DNA of 64,000 nt from UBA5069 sp964560495 (lineage in GTDB: Bacteria; Chloroflexota; Anaerolineae; Caldilineales; Caldilineaceae): contig CAZLMM010000001.1 in assembly GCA_964560495.1 (NCBI GenBank), positions 62,001 to 126,000 on the forward strand. Direction: 5' to 3'. Both the position numbers and the translations under genes were made by a program. The notes under the pieces were generated by a model. That model saw nothing but the letters and a program-made list of their open reading frames with translations, was not told the DNA's origin and searched no databases. Positions 1-8,997 of this stretch are shown here, piece after piece (the stretch's first letter is position 1; each line of letters opens with the position of its first letter).

Positions 1-141
1 GTCGCGCCAGATGGTCATGAGCGATACGCCAAAGCGATCCACCAGATTCTCCGATGTGACAAACCCATTCTGCCCGACTGCTTCCACGATCTTATTTCTA
101 CGCAGTTCAGTGAGCATCTTGCTCTTGGATGCGCTCGTCAT
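1..141 (-). CDS. DeoR-family transcriptional regulator, N-terminal part (cut by window edge)
   Basis: Translating the minus strand from the ATG at 141-139 gives 47 residues that run off the window. They contain the DeoR-type helix-turn-helix: RRNKIVEAVGQNGFV, then SENLVDRFGVSLMTIWRD, matching the family pattern of R..I...l...g.v....La..f.VS..TI.RDL. A GAGGAG ribosome binding site lies about 9 bases before the ATG. DeoR proteins are usually repressors that sense phosphorylated sugars through a C-terminal domain, which lies outside the window. The gene is divergent from the sugar-isomerase series starting at 333, so it is the obvious candidate regulator of that locus. The family call rests on the helix-turn-helix alone. 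Confidence 0.8.
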   Translation of the reverse strand, partial: MTSASKSKMLTELRRNKIVEAVGQNGFVTSENLVDRFGVSLMTIWRD

Positions 142-176
142 GACGTTGCTCCTCGCCGCCACTCGATTTTCTACAA

Positions 177-186
177 CAACATGTTG
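177..186. promoter_or_regulatory. Putative operator 1, palindrome CAACATGTTG
   Basis: A perfect 10-base palindrome lies just downstream of the -10 box of the DeoR-like gene, where binding would give autorepression. The half-site CAACA/TGTTG recurs at 235-249, and TTGTTG occurs at 264-269, so the intergenic region has a repeated CAACA motif. Assignment to the DeoR-like protein is inferred from position. Confidence 0.4.
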
Positions 187-198
187 CATATTTAACAA

Positions 199-227
199 AA
201 TATAACATAGTTATGTGATATAGTCAA
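199..227 (-). promoter_or_regulatory. Promoter of the DeoR-like gene
   Basis: On the minus strand TTGACT (227-222) is followed after exactly 17 bases by TATATT (204-199). Both hexamers are close to the sigma-70 consensus and the direction fits the regulator starting at 141. Not experimentally supported. Confidence 0.5.
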
Positions 228-234
228 GCGATCA

Positions 235-249
235 CAACAAACCATGTTG
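235..249. promoter_or_regulatory. Putative operator 2, CAACA-N5-TGTTG
   Basis: An imperfect palindrome with the same half-sites as 177-186, spaced by five bases. Its right half overlaps the -35 box of the forward promoter. It supports regulation of both divergent units by one protein. Confidence 0.4.
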
Positions 250-275
250 ACGAATGATAAAATTTGTTGTATTCT
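247..275 (+). promoter_or_regulatory. Promoter of the phosphosugar isomerase operon
   Basis: TTGACG (247-252), a 17-base spacer and TATTCT (270-275) form a reasonable sigma-70 promoter about 55 bases before the first gene. The -35 hexamer overlaps the right half of the putative operator at 235-249, a geometry that would let a bound repressor block transcription. Confidence 0.45.
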
Positions 276-332
276 ATCACTAACCCTAACGCATATTGTT
301 ATTCTTTGGCGTCAGCATTGACAGACTGAAAG

Positions 333-941
333 ATGCGGTTTCCTATGTCGTACGCCCCTGTGCATCTTCGTTATGACCCGATCTCCGGGGAGATCGAAGG
401 CGGCGGCAAGCACATCCGCCGTCTCAGCGATCTGGGCGATTCCTTCGCCGATACAGCAGCCTATCGACGAGCGCTGCAAGTTGACAACCCCATCCTCTAT
501 CACACATCGCAGGTGGAAAGGCGAGACGGCGACGCTGACGACGGCGATCTTGATTACGTCTTGGGCGTTCTGATGCCGGGCAAGGTCGGCGATGAGTATT
601 ACATGACCAAAGGTCATCTTCATGCCTGGCGTCCTGCCGCAGAGGTCTATCTGGGGCTGCGAGGTTGCGGCATGATGCTCCTGCAGGACGAGCGCACAGG
701 GGAGTGCATTGCTGCGCCGCTGGGTGAAAACTCCATCGTCTATGTGCCCGGCCACACAGCCCATCGCACCGTCAATGTGGGCAATACGCCGTTGGTCTAC
801 TGGGGCATTCTGTCCAGCCGCGCCGGCCACGATTACGGGTCAGCGGCTCTCAGCAACTTCAACAAAGTAGTCATCGAACGCAACGGCGCGCCGGTTGTGC
901 TCGACCGCAGCGACTATCTCACCCAATCGCGCAGGGGGTGA
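333..941 (+). CDS. Cupin-type (archaeal-type) glucose-6-phosphate isomerase
   Basis: A 202-residue protein of the GPI cupin family (PF06560 type), which interconverts glucose 6-phosphate and fructose 6-phosphate with a bound metal. The segment TKGHLHAW gives the metal-binding pair His95 and His97. Glu104 follows in AAEVYLGL, and the second cupin motif GHTAHRTVNVG supplies His144. Length is typical of the family (about 190-200). The ATG at 333 is preceded by a weak purine stretch; ATG 345 is an alternative start that removes four residues. It is the first gene of the series and is unrelated in fold to the usual bacterial Pgi. The exact substrate is not visible from sequence; a related aldose phosphate is possible given the neighbouring mannose-6-phosphate isomerase-like genes. 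Confidence 0.85.
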   Translation: MRFPMSYAPVHLRYDPISGEIEGGGKHIRRLSDLGDSFADTAAYRRALQVDNPILYHTSQVERRDGDADDGDLDYVLGVLMPGKVGDEYYMTKGHLHAWRPAAEVYLGLRGCGMMLLQDERTGECIAAPLGENSIVYVPGHTAHRTVNVGNTPLVYWGILSSRAGHDYGSAALSNFNKVVIERNGAPVVLDRSDYLTQSRRG

Positions 942-1023
942 AAGCCTTGAGTTGCCTGGGTATCAAGCCCATTCGAGTACAAGCATGAATATGAGTACGA
1001 ATAATGGGGAGATGGTGAAAGTC

Positions 1024-1416
1024 ATGAGTCGTTTTGTCGCCGGAGCCATTCCTGCAGAGAAGCCACCAGTCGCCCTGGTGGAGCGACCGTGGGGCGCGTT
1101 TCGTCAGTATGCTTTCAACCAGGAGGTGACTGTCAGCCTTATGATCGTGCGGCCTGGCATGCGACTGAGTCTACAATCGCACACCGGGCGCGCTGAACTG
1201 TGGATCATTCTCGACGACGGCTGCGAGGTGCAGGTGGGCGACGAAATTCTGCACCCGCAGGCCAATGACGAAGTATGGATTCCGGCCAATACCAAACACC
1301 GCCTGACAAGCAATGGGCTGACAGTGCGCGTGCTCGAAGTCGCGTTTGGCAACTGGCAGCAGGCCGATATCACCCGCTACGAAGATGACTTCGCCCGGCC
1401 CCAACAAGGAGAATGA
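1024..1416 (+). CDS. Cupin mannose-6-phosphate isomerase-like protein
   Basis: The open frame begins at 895 inside the previous gene. The start at 1024 (130 residues) fits best: GGGGAG lies about 12 bases upstream and the conserved ERPWGAFRQY begins soon after. The protein is a single cupin resembling the C-terminal isomerase domain of AlgA/ManC-type enzymes. It has PGMRLSLQSHTGRAELW with the metal-binding His, then IPANTKHRL, and the closing EVAFGNW..DITRYEDDF..P pattern. Such domains interconvert mannose 6-phosphate and fructose 6-phosphate. Its stop codon overlaps the next start (ATGA at 1413), indicating translational coupling to the class I isomerase. Alternative in-frame starts are ATG 985 and ATG 1012. 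Confidence 0.8.
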   Translation: MSRFVAGAIPAEKPPVALVERPWGAFRQYAFNQEVTVSLMIVRPGMRLSLQSHTGRAELWIILDDGCEVQVGDEILHPQANDEVWIPANTKHRLTSNGLTVRVLEVAFGNWQQADITRYEDDFARPQQGE

Positions 1417-3233
1417 CCGTGACCCTCCCCGCCATCTGGCGCAAAACCACGCAACATCTTATGCCAGCACACATCAGAGCTGCGAACGTGAGCGAGCGGG
1501 ACGCATACGACATCTATCCGTTCCATAATCTGGGCGCGGGTCAGATCGAAGCTGGCTTTGCAGCGTTGGCGCGCCGTCTCGCAAACGCGGGTCAAGTGGT
1601 CATCGACGGCTATCCCGGTGTGCTCTGGGAGGACTTTCGTGAACGGCTCTCTATTGCGCTCCATGACCTGGGCGTGTGCGCGCACTGGGTCGATGCAGCC
1701 CAGGCGCTCAAACCGCCGGCAGCCATCGACGTCATGCTTGCTCCGTTCCTCGGCGGCGATGACCCAATTTTTGGTTTTCGCTATCCCGGCCAACTGATCG
1801 ACTTCTTCGCCCCGGATCGCCTGGCTGATCTGCGACCCGACCCCGACGCCGGCCTGTGCGTCCTCTATGGCTGCGGCGCGGCGCTGGCCGACTGGCCGGG
1901 GCTGTTGGTCTATGTGGATGTCCCCAAAAACGAGATTCAGTTCCGCCAGCGCGCGGCCAGCGTGACCTGCCTGGGCGCCGATCGACCTCTCGACCCGAAG
2001 TCCGCCTACAAACGCAGCTATTTTGTGGATTGGATCGCGGCCAATCGGCACAAACTGACCCTCTATCACCGCATCGACTGGATTGTGGACGGCCAACACC
2101 CGGACGAGATCACCTTCGCCGCCGGCGAGAGTCTACGTCGCGGCCTCGACCTGCTGGCGAACAGCTTCTTCCGTGCGCGTCCCTGGTTCGAGCCGGGGCC
2201 ATGGGGCGGCCAGTGGATTCGTCAGCGTATGCCCCAGTTGGCCCAGGATGTGCCCAACTACGCCTGGTCCTTCGAGCTGATCTCCCCCGAAAACGGCCTT
2301 GTCTTCGAGAGCGACGGCTGGCTGCTGGAAGTTTCGTTCGACTTCCTCATGCACCGCAACCCGTTGGACATCACGGGCGAAAGCGCGGCGGCCTTTGGCT
2401 ACGAGTTTCCCATTCGCTTCGATTTCCTGGATACCTTCGCCGGCGGCAACTTGTCCGTGCAGTGCCATCCGCGCCCGGACTACATTCGCCGCAATTTTGG
2501 CGAGACTTTCACCCAAGACGAGACCTATTACATCCTGGATTGCGGCCCAGCCGCGCGCTGCTATCTGGGCTTTCAGGAAGACATCGCTCCGGTCGAGTTT
2601 CGGCGTGGGCTGGAGCATAGCTTTCACAACGCTGCGCCCATCGACATAGAACGCTTCGTCCAGTCGCATCTGGTGCACAAACACGATCTCGTCCTGATCC
2701 CCAACGGCACGATTCACTGCTCGGGAACCGATAACCTGGTGTTGGAAATCAGCGCCACGCCCTATATCTTCACCTTCAAGATGTACGACTGGATGCGGCT
2801 GGACCTGGATGGCAGGCCGCGCCCGCTGAACATCGACCGTGCGTTCGACAATCTCTATTTCGAGCGCAAAGGCGCCCGCGTGCCCGCCGAGTTCATCTCT
2901 GCGCCGCGGCTGGCCGCGAGCGGCCCCGGCTGGCAACTGATCCACCAACCCACCCACCCGCACCATTTCTACGATGTGCAGCGGTTCGAGTTCTCCGGCG
3001 CGGTGAAGGCAACCACGAACAACTCTTGTCAGGTGATGAGCCTGGTGGAGGGGAACAGCGTGCTGCTGGAGACGGCCAATGGACAGCGCCAACGCTTTCG
3101 CTACGCCGAAACCTTCGTAGTTCCCGCTGCGGCTGGCAGTTTCCGCCTGATCAGCGAGAATGGCGCGGCGCTCAAGGTAGTGCGCAGCTACGTCAAGCCC
3201 CCCAGCCAGTGGGCAGAAGGGGTGGTTGTATAA
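1413..3233 (+). CDS. Class I mannose-6-phosphate isomerase (long form)
   Basis: A 606-residue protein whose C-terminal half is a ManA-type double cupin. VQCHP near residue 349, the ETFTQDETYYILD segment and LIPNGTIHCSG near residue 428 give the zinc ligands and substrate-loop pattern of type I phosphomannose isomerase. The N-terminal 250 or so residues (YPFHNLGAGQIEAGF, VVIDGYPGVLWEDF) are not part of classical ManA (about 390-420 residues). They resemble the extension seen in long class I enzymes of gut and environmental bacteria and look like a nucleotide-kinase-like fold without a visible P-loop. Expected reaction: mannose 6-phosphate to fructose 6-phosphate. The gene overlaps the upstream cupin gene by 4 bases and is followed after 6 bases by the kinase gene. 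Confidence 0.8.
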   Translation: MTVTLPAIWRKTTQHLMPAHIRAANVSERDAYDIYPFHNLGAGQIEAGFAALARRLANAGQVVIDGYPGVLWEDFRERLSIALHDLGVCAHWVDAAQALKPPAAIDVMLAPFLGGDDPIFGFRYPGQLIDFFAPDRLADLRPDPDAGLCVLYGCGAALADWPGLLVYVDVPKNEIQFRQRAASVTCLGADRPLDPKSAYKRSYFVDWIAANRHKLTLYHRIDWIVDGQHPDEITFAAGESLRRGLDLLANSFFRARPWFEPGPWGGQWIRQRMPQLAQDVPNYAWSFELISPENGLVFESDGWLLEVSFDFLMHRNPLDITGESAAAFGYEFPIRFDFLDTFAGGNLSVQCHPRPDYIRRNFGETFTQDETYYILDCGPAARCYLGFQEDIAPVEFRRGLEHSFHNAAPIDIERFVQSHLVHKHDLVLIPNGTIHCSGTDNLVLEISATPYIFTFKMYDWMRLDLDGRPRPLNIDRAFDNLYFERKGARVPAEFISAPRLAASGPGWQLIHQPTHPHHFYDVQRFEFSGAVKATTNNSCQVMSLVEGNSVLLETANGQRQRFRYAETFVVPAAAGSFRLISENGAALKVVRSYVKPPSQWAEGVVV

Positions 3234-3239
3234 GAAGCT

Positions 3240-4208
<969 letters not shown>

Positions 4209-4214
4209 TTCGAG

Positions 4215-6425
4215 ATGGATACACAGAGAGTGATCGATTTTCGTTATGCGCCACCTTTGACTTGGACAAGCATCTGTCGACCGGATGACGCACACAAGAC
4301 ACTGGTGAGCGAGAGGGGCGCTTTGCTCTATGGCTTTGTCTCGCACTCGTTCGAGAGTTGGTCTTTTCACCGTGTCTTCGAGTTTGGCCTGCGCACTGGC
4401 AAGGGGGTCAAGTCGATCCGTCAGCAAACAGAGAGCGCCCGTGTTCCAGTGGTCGTCACCACTATCGAGTATACACACGCCACATTGGTCCTGCATGCAT
4501 TTGGACACCTGGATGACGCCGGGCGTCGCTGCGATGTTGTGCTATGGCAGGTTGTTATTCACCCCGACGTGGATGAATTCCTGGTGCAATTCAAGGTGGA
4601 CGCTTACGAAGATGGCGTGATCTTCAGTGGGCGATCGGTGGCGCCGGCCAATGCCATTTTCGCCGTCCCGCGCGAGCGGGACATCGTTCGGCCTTCGCGT
4701 TGGGAAATTCAGAGTCGGGTGTGGGTTGAAGACCCGCACCTGCCCGATCCTGGGCCGATCGCCTATGTCTCCTCCCCACAGCCCCTGTCTATCACCCATC
4801 CAGATGGTTTTCGTCCTTGCACTGCTCTGGGGATCGAGCCACAAATCGTGCGCGGTGGCGAGACCGTCGGTGGTGCATTGATCTTTCCGCTCGACTGCGG
4901 CGCGTATCATGACCTGGACGAAGCGTGGGCGCGCGCAGCGATTGACAGCGAGCGCACATTCTGGGCAAATCAACCGCTGCCAGCGCAGGCGATCCATGTG
5001 CCAGACGCCAGCGTGATGGAGATGATCACCGCGTGTGCACGCAACATCTTGCAGGCGCGCGAGATCAAAGACGGCGCGCCTGTGTTTCAGGTCGGCCCCA
5101 CAGTCTATCGCAGCCTTTTCGTTGTCGATGGTCATTTCTTTCTGGATGCTGCGCAATATCTGGGGTATCCAGAGGAGGCCTTCGCCGGACTTACCACACT
5201 TCTACGCCGCGTCCGACCCGACGGCTCGATCATGCAGATGGAGCACCACAGCAAAGAGACCGGCATCTCCCTTGCGACACTGGTGCGCCAGTGCGAACTG
5301 ATGAATCGCAACGACTTTCTGGATCAGATCTGGCCGACGATTCAGCGCGCCATTGCGCACATTGGCGAGCTCGTGGAGCAAGGACGTCAACTGCCAGACG
5401 ACGCGCCGAATCATGGACTGATGCCCGATTCTTTCGCTGACGGCGGCATTGGCGGCCAGCGTGCGGAATACACAACCACCTTGTGGACCATGGTCGGTTT
5501 GAAGCAGATTGCTGACGCAGGGCGACGACTGGGGCACACACTCGAAGCTGAAACAGCCCAGCATCTTTACGACAGTCTGATGAGTCATCTGCGCCGCTGC
5601 GTTGCCCGCGACATGCAGACAACCGCTGACGGCGTCAGCCACTTTCCCATTTGGATGGAAGGCTCAGGCGCACATCATTGGATTCCGAACTATCCCTGGA
5701 CGCCCGCGCCCCATCACCACTTGCAGCTACAGTCCGGCGTGTGGGCATTGAATCAAGCGATCTACCCGGGTGAGATTTTTGCGCCAGATGACCCAATTGT
5801 GCGCAATCTCTGCGATCTTTACGAACGCATCGACGATGCGGAGGGAACGCCCACAGCCACGGGATGGCTTCCCTATCGCGCATTGTGGTCGTATGAGGCA
5901 GCGTTTGCCGCGCAGGTGTGGCTCTACGCCGGTCGGCCCGACAAAGCGGTGGATTATCTCTATGCGTTTGCCAACCATGCCTCCACCACGCGCGTTTGGC
6001 GCGAAGAGCAGTCGCTGCGCGACAGCGACAACGGTCAGCTTTTCGGCGACATGCCGCACAACTGGGCATCGGCGGAGTTCATCCGCCTGGTGCGTCACTT
6101 GCTTGTCTACGAGCGCGGCGATGCCCTTGAGCTTCTGCCTGGGCTGCCGCCAGAGTGGCGACAACCCGGCGCTGTCACGCGTTTGGAGCGCACGCCGACA
6201 CGTTTTGGGCCGGTTTCACTGACAATGCATGTGGGCGATGGGGAGCAGTTCGATTTGCTGGTTGAGACTGATGCGGCTTGGCCGCGCAAACCCATCCTAT
6301 GTAGGCTCTACTTGCCGCCCGGGTCGCGTATCAGCGATGGGTCGGACGATCTCACCCTTTCACCTTTGGGCACAGTAGATCTCCCATGGGCGGCGCGGAT
6401 ATCGTTGCGAGGAAAGTTCGCCTAA
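4215..6425 (+). CDS. Six-hairpin glycosidase-like protein of unknown specificity
   Basis: A 736-residue protein with no signal peptide, so probably cytoplasmic. The N-terminal 270 residues look like an all-beta domain. The middle (about 280-640) has the alternating aromatic-rich helices of an (alpha/alpha)6 barrel, for example MPDSFADGGIGGQRAEYTTT and GWLPYRALWSYEAAFAAQVW. The C-terminal ELLPGLPPEW and TRFGPVSLTM resemble the beta-sheet tail that follows the barrel in rhamnosidase and fucosidase-like enzymes. I cannot assign a glycoside hydrolase family or catalytic acid with confidence. Context (sugar kinase 6 bases upstream, sugar ABC transporter downstream) suggests hydrolysis of an imported oligosaccharide. 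Confidence 0.65.
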   Translation: MDTQRVIDFRYAPPLTWTSICRPDDAHKTLVSERGALLYGFVSHSFESWSFHRVFEFGLRTGKGVKSIRQQTESARVPVVVTTIEYTHATLVLHAFGHLDDAGRRCDVVLWQVVIHPDVDEFLVQFKVDAYEDGVIFSGRSVAPANAIFAVPRERDIVRPSRWEIQSRVWVEDPHLPDPGPIAYVSSPQPLSITHPDGFRPCTALGIEPQIVRGGETVGGALIFPLDCGAYHDLDEAWARAAIDSERTFWANQPLPAQAIHVPDASVMEMITACARNILQAREIKDGAPVFQVGPTVYRSLFVVDGHFFLDAAQYLGYPEEAFAGLTTLLRRVRPDGSIMQMEHHSKETGISLATLVRQCELMNRNDFLDQIWPTIQRAIAHIGELVEQGRQLPDDAPNHGLMPDSFADGGIGGQRAEYTTTLWTMVGLKQIADAGRRLGHTLEAETAQHLYDSLMSHLRRCVARDMQTTADGVSHFPIWMEGSGAHHWIPNYPWTPAPHHHLQLQSGVWALNQAIYPGEIFAPDDPIVRNLCDLYERIDDAEGTPTATGWLPYRALWSYEAAFAAQVWLYAGRPDKAVDYLYAFANHASTTRVWREEQSLRDSDNGQLFGDMPHNWASAEFIRLVRHLLVYERGDALELLPGLPPEWRQPGAVTRLERTPTRFGPVSLTMHVGDGEQFDLLVETDAAWPRKPILCRLYLPPGSRISDGSDDLTLSPLGTVDLPWAARISLRGKFA

Positions 6426-6524
6426 CAGCCGCAGACCAACGAAGTGCGCCCCTTTGAGAGTCTGGACGATGACGAGTTGATTGTTGCGGTGCAGCGGAAG
6501 TTGGTTGCAATGAGCGTGCGCTGA
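6426..6524 (+). other. Open in-frame tail after the stop of the glycosidase-like gene
   Basis: After TAA 6423-6425 the same frame stays open for 32 codons to TGA 6522-6524. It reads like protein (NEVRPFESLDDDELIVAV, then a basic end). This may be the lost C-terminus of this gene or the residue of a deleted neighbour. It has no start of its own. The remaining bases to 6626 hold no other gene that I can see. Confidence 0.3.
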
Positions 6525-6626
6525 GAACTGGAGGTGAACCGATTGACAAGATGAACAAGCTACGATGAAGACATCTCAATTTTGGCGGGCTACCACTCAA
6601 TTCACAACACAAAAGGGGAGACACTT

Positions 6627-7958
6627 ATGATGTTCAGGGTTTGGAAGACGTTATCGTTGCTAGTTGTTCTCGTGATGGTGCTTGGCGCTTGTGCAGCGCC
6701 AGTGGCCGCGCCGGCTGGTAGTAGTGAAGAAGCTGCTCCTGCCGCCGGCGAACCGATTGAACTGCTCTACATGACGCACAATTTCGCACAGGCAATCGAC
6801 ATCAACAATGAGATTATCGAGGAGTTTCAGCAGTCGCACCCGAACGTCAAAATCACCTACGATAATGCGCCGCACTCCAACTACGAGCAAAAGGTGCTCA
6901 CGGCCTTTGCTGGCGGCGCTGGCCCAGATGTCTTTTGGGCGGGTGACTGGATGATGCCGCAGTTTCTCGCCAACGACATCGTGACGCCGGTTGATCCAAC
7001 TGCCTTTGGCGTTCAGACGCAAGAGGAATTCCTCGACATGTTCCCAGAAGGGTCGCTGGATGCCTTCACCAGTGAAGGCAAGGTCTACACCGGCGGCGTG
7101 TCCGAATACAACACCTTCACCTTGATCTACGACACGGCAGATTTCGAGGCGGCCGGCATCCCCTTGCCATCCAAGGATACACCGATGACATGGGAAGAGT
7201 TGGCCGACATTGCCGCCAAGTTGACGATCAAGGAAGGCGATGTCACCAAGCGCATTGGCATGGAATGGCCGTATCAGGTGCCGATTTGGACGGTGTTGAT
7301 TCAAGAGCCGATGTTGCGCCAGTTGGGCGGCGAACTGATCAATGCTGAGGGAATGCCGGATTTCACCCAAGACGCCATGGTCAAGGTGATGACCTATGTC
7401 CAGGACCTGCGCAACAAGGGCGCGATTGATCCGGCGCTCGAACAAAACTTGCTCGACGACCTGGCCAATGATCGCACCTCCATTATTATAGGCGGACCAT
7501 GGGCCGCCAAGCCGCTGAATGACATCAACGCAGACCTGAAGTGGGATACGGCTCCCCTCCCCCAGTTTGCCGAAGCCGCCGACCGCATCACTACCCTCTA
7601 CGCCTGGGCCTGGTTCGTCAGCGCCAAGTCGTCGCCCGAGAAGCAGAAGGCGGCCTGGGAGTTCGTGAACCTGCTCACCAGCAAGCAGCAGGAATGGTGG
7701 GATAAGGCGGGCTATGTCCAGGCGCGGCAGACCGAGATCGATGGAATGCCGCTGTCTGAGTATTACGCCCAATCCGATGCACGATTGGGCACGATCTTCA
7801 ATGACTATCAGTTCGGCAAATACGAGTTCCGTTCTGAGAAGTACTTCGAGCTTTCCGACATTTGGACGCGCGCACAGGATCGCGTGCTCCAGGGTGAAGA
7901 TGTGGCCACGGTCTTGGCCGAAGCGCAGGCGCAAGCCGAACAGGCAGTTGCCGAATAG
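6627..7958 (+). CDS. ABC transporter sugar-binding lipoprotein
   Basis: A 443-residue family 1 extracellular solute-binding protein. The ATG at 6627 is chosen because GGGGAG lies 8 bases upstream and the frame then begins with a lipoprotein signal: a short basic start, a hydrophobic stretch and the lipobox LGAC. An Ala/Pro/Glu-rich tether follows, then the mature domain starting ELLYMTHNF. Motifs such as FAGGAGPDVFWAGDW and PFA-like hinge segments are typical of maltose/oligosaccharide-binding proteins. The protein would capture the sugar outside the membrane and deliver it to the two permeases encoded downstream. A GC-rich hairpin separates it from those genes, which commonly sets a higher level of the binding protein than of the permeases. 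Confidence 0.92.
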   Translation: MMFRVWKTLSLLVVLVMVLGACAAPVAAPAGSSEEAAPAAGEPIELLYMTHNFAQAIDINNEIIEEFQQSHPNVKITYDNAPHSNYEQKVLTAFAGGAGPDVFWAGDWMMPQFLANDIVTPVDPTAFGVQTQEEFLDMFPEGSLDAFTSEGKVYTGGVSEYNTFTLIYDTADFEAAGIPLPSKDTPMTWEELADIAAKLTIKEGDVTKRIGMEWPYQVPIWTVLIQEPMLRQLGGELINAEGMPDFTQDAMVKVMTYVQDLRNKGAIDPALEQNLLDDLANDRTSIIIGGPWAAKPLNDINADLKWDTAPLPQFAEAADRITTLYAWAWFVSAKSSPEKQKAAWEFVNLLTSKQQEWWDKAGYVQARQTEIDGMPLSEYYAQSDARLGTIFNDYQFGKYEFRSEKYFELSDIWTRAQDRVLQGEDVATVLAEAQAQAEQAVAE

Positions 7959-7974
7959 TCGATTGATGCGTTTT

Positions 7975-7998
7975 CCGGGGGGTGTTCAAGCCCCCCGG
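7975..7998 (+). terminator. GC hairpin between binding-protein and permease genes
   Basis: CCGGGGGG (7975-7982), 8-base loop, CCCCCCGG (7991-7998): a perfect 8-bp stem. Only two or three T follow, so it is more likely a mRNA-stabilising or partial-termination element than a full terminator. Confidence 0.6.
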
Positions 7999-8028
7999 TT
8001 TGCAGAACGAAGAGGTCTGGACGGAAAA

Positions 8029-8970
8029 ATGCAGGGGGTATTGGCGGCAAGTTCCAGGGGCAAACACTCACGATCCGAGCGATCTCCCTTCTGGGGAAAG
8101 AGCCTGGCGGCGCGCAAGACTCGATTCGGCTTGCTCTTTGCCGCGCCAGCCTTTCTGTTCTTTGGTTTTTTCTATGTCTATCCACTCTTTCGCACCTTCT
8201 ATGTCAGCCTGTATTCCTGGTCTCTGCTCGATGAACCGAAATTCCTCGGCGTGACAAATTACACCCGGCTGGCGGCTGATAAGGAATTCATCAACGCAAT
8301 TTGGGTGAGTTTCTATTATGCCATCGGCGTCTGCATCCCCATCTGGCTGATTGCTTTGGGTCTTGCGTTGATCTTCAACCAGGCATTCCGTTTCCGTCAG
8401 GGATTTCTGGCCGTCTACTACATTCCGGCGGTCATTTCGCTGACAGTCTGGTCGTTGATCTGGCTATTCATGTACAATCCAAGTTTCGGCCTCTTCACCC
8501 AGGCAGCCCGTTGGCTCGGCCTTACCAATGTGCGTATGCTAGACACACCCGCCACTGCAATGCCTGCCATGATCATCCTCAGCATTTGGAAGGGCACGCC
8601 AGTCTACATGCTCATCTTCCTGGCGGGGCTGCGCGCCATACCGGCTGATTACTATGAAGCAGCGACGGTGGATGGTGCAAACGCATGGCAGCGTCTTCTC
8701 CACATCACGCTGCCCTTACTTCGACCTGTCTTTCTTTATATCGTCGTGATTTCCATCATCGAGGCATTCAAGGTCTTCTCGCCCATGTATTTGATGACAA
8801 ATGGCGGCCCTGGCTCGGCAACGCGTGTGTTGTCTATGTTTATCTTCCAGAATGGATTTCAGTTTCTGAAGATGGGCTATGCCAGCGCGGCATCGGTGAT
8901 CTTTTTGCTGATCTTGCTGGTGTTCAGCGTTGTTCAATTCCGCTTTTTCCGCTTCCAACAATCTGACTAA
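8029..8970 (+). CDS. Sugar ABC transporter permease (MalF/UgpA type)
   Basis: A 313-residue membrane protein with about six transmembrane segments. The first is at the FGLLFAAPAFLFFGFFYVYPL region after a basic cytoplasmic start. The EAA loop EAATVDGANAWQRLLHITLP, which docks the ATPase, is present with the conserved Gly. The ATG at 8029 is the first in-frame start after the intergenic hairpin; the longer open frame that begins at 7714 lies inside the previous gene. AGAGG about 14 bases upstream is a weak ribosome binding site. It pairs with the permease at 8998. Confidence 0.9.
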   Translation: MQGVLAASSRGKHSRSERSPFWGKSLAARKTRFGLLFAAPAFLFFGFFYVYPLFRTFYVSLYSWSLLDEPKFLGVTNYTRLAADKEFINAIWVSFYYAIGVCIPIWLIALGLALIFNQAFRFRQGFLAVYYIPAVISLTVWSLIWLFMYNPSFGLFTQAARWLGLTNVRMLDTPATAMPAMIILSIWKGTPVYMLIFLAGLRAIPADYYEAATVDGANAWQRLLHITLPLLRPVFLYIVVISIIEAFKVFSPMYLMTNGGPGSATRVLSMFIFQNGFQFLKMGYASAASVIFLLILLVFSVVQFRFFRFQQSD

Positions 8971-8997
8971 ACCTGGCATAGCGAACAAGGCAGCGTT

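Noticed and set aside
11..205. 64-codon plus-strand frame at the window start
   Set aside because: Opposite strand of the DeoR-like helix-turn-helix gene and of its promoter region.
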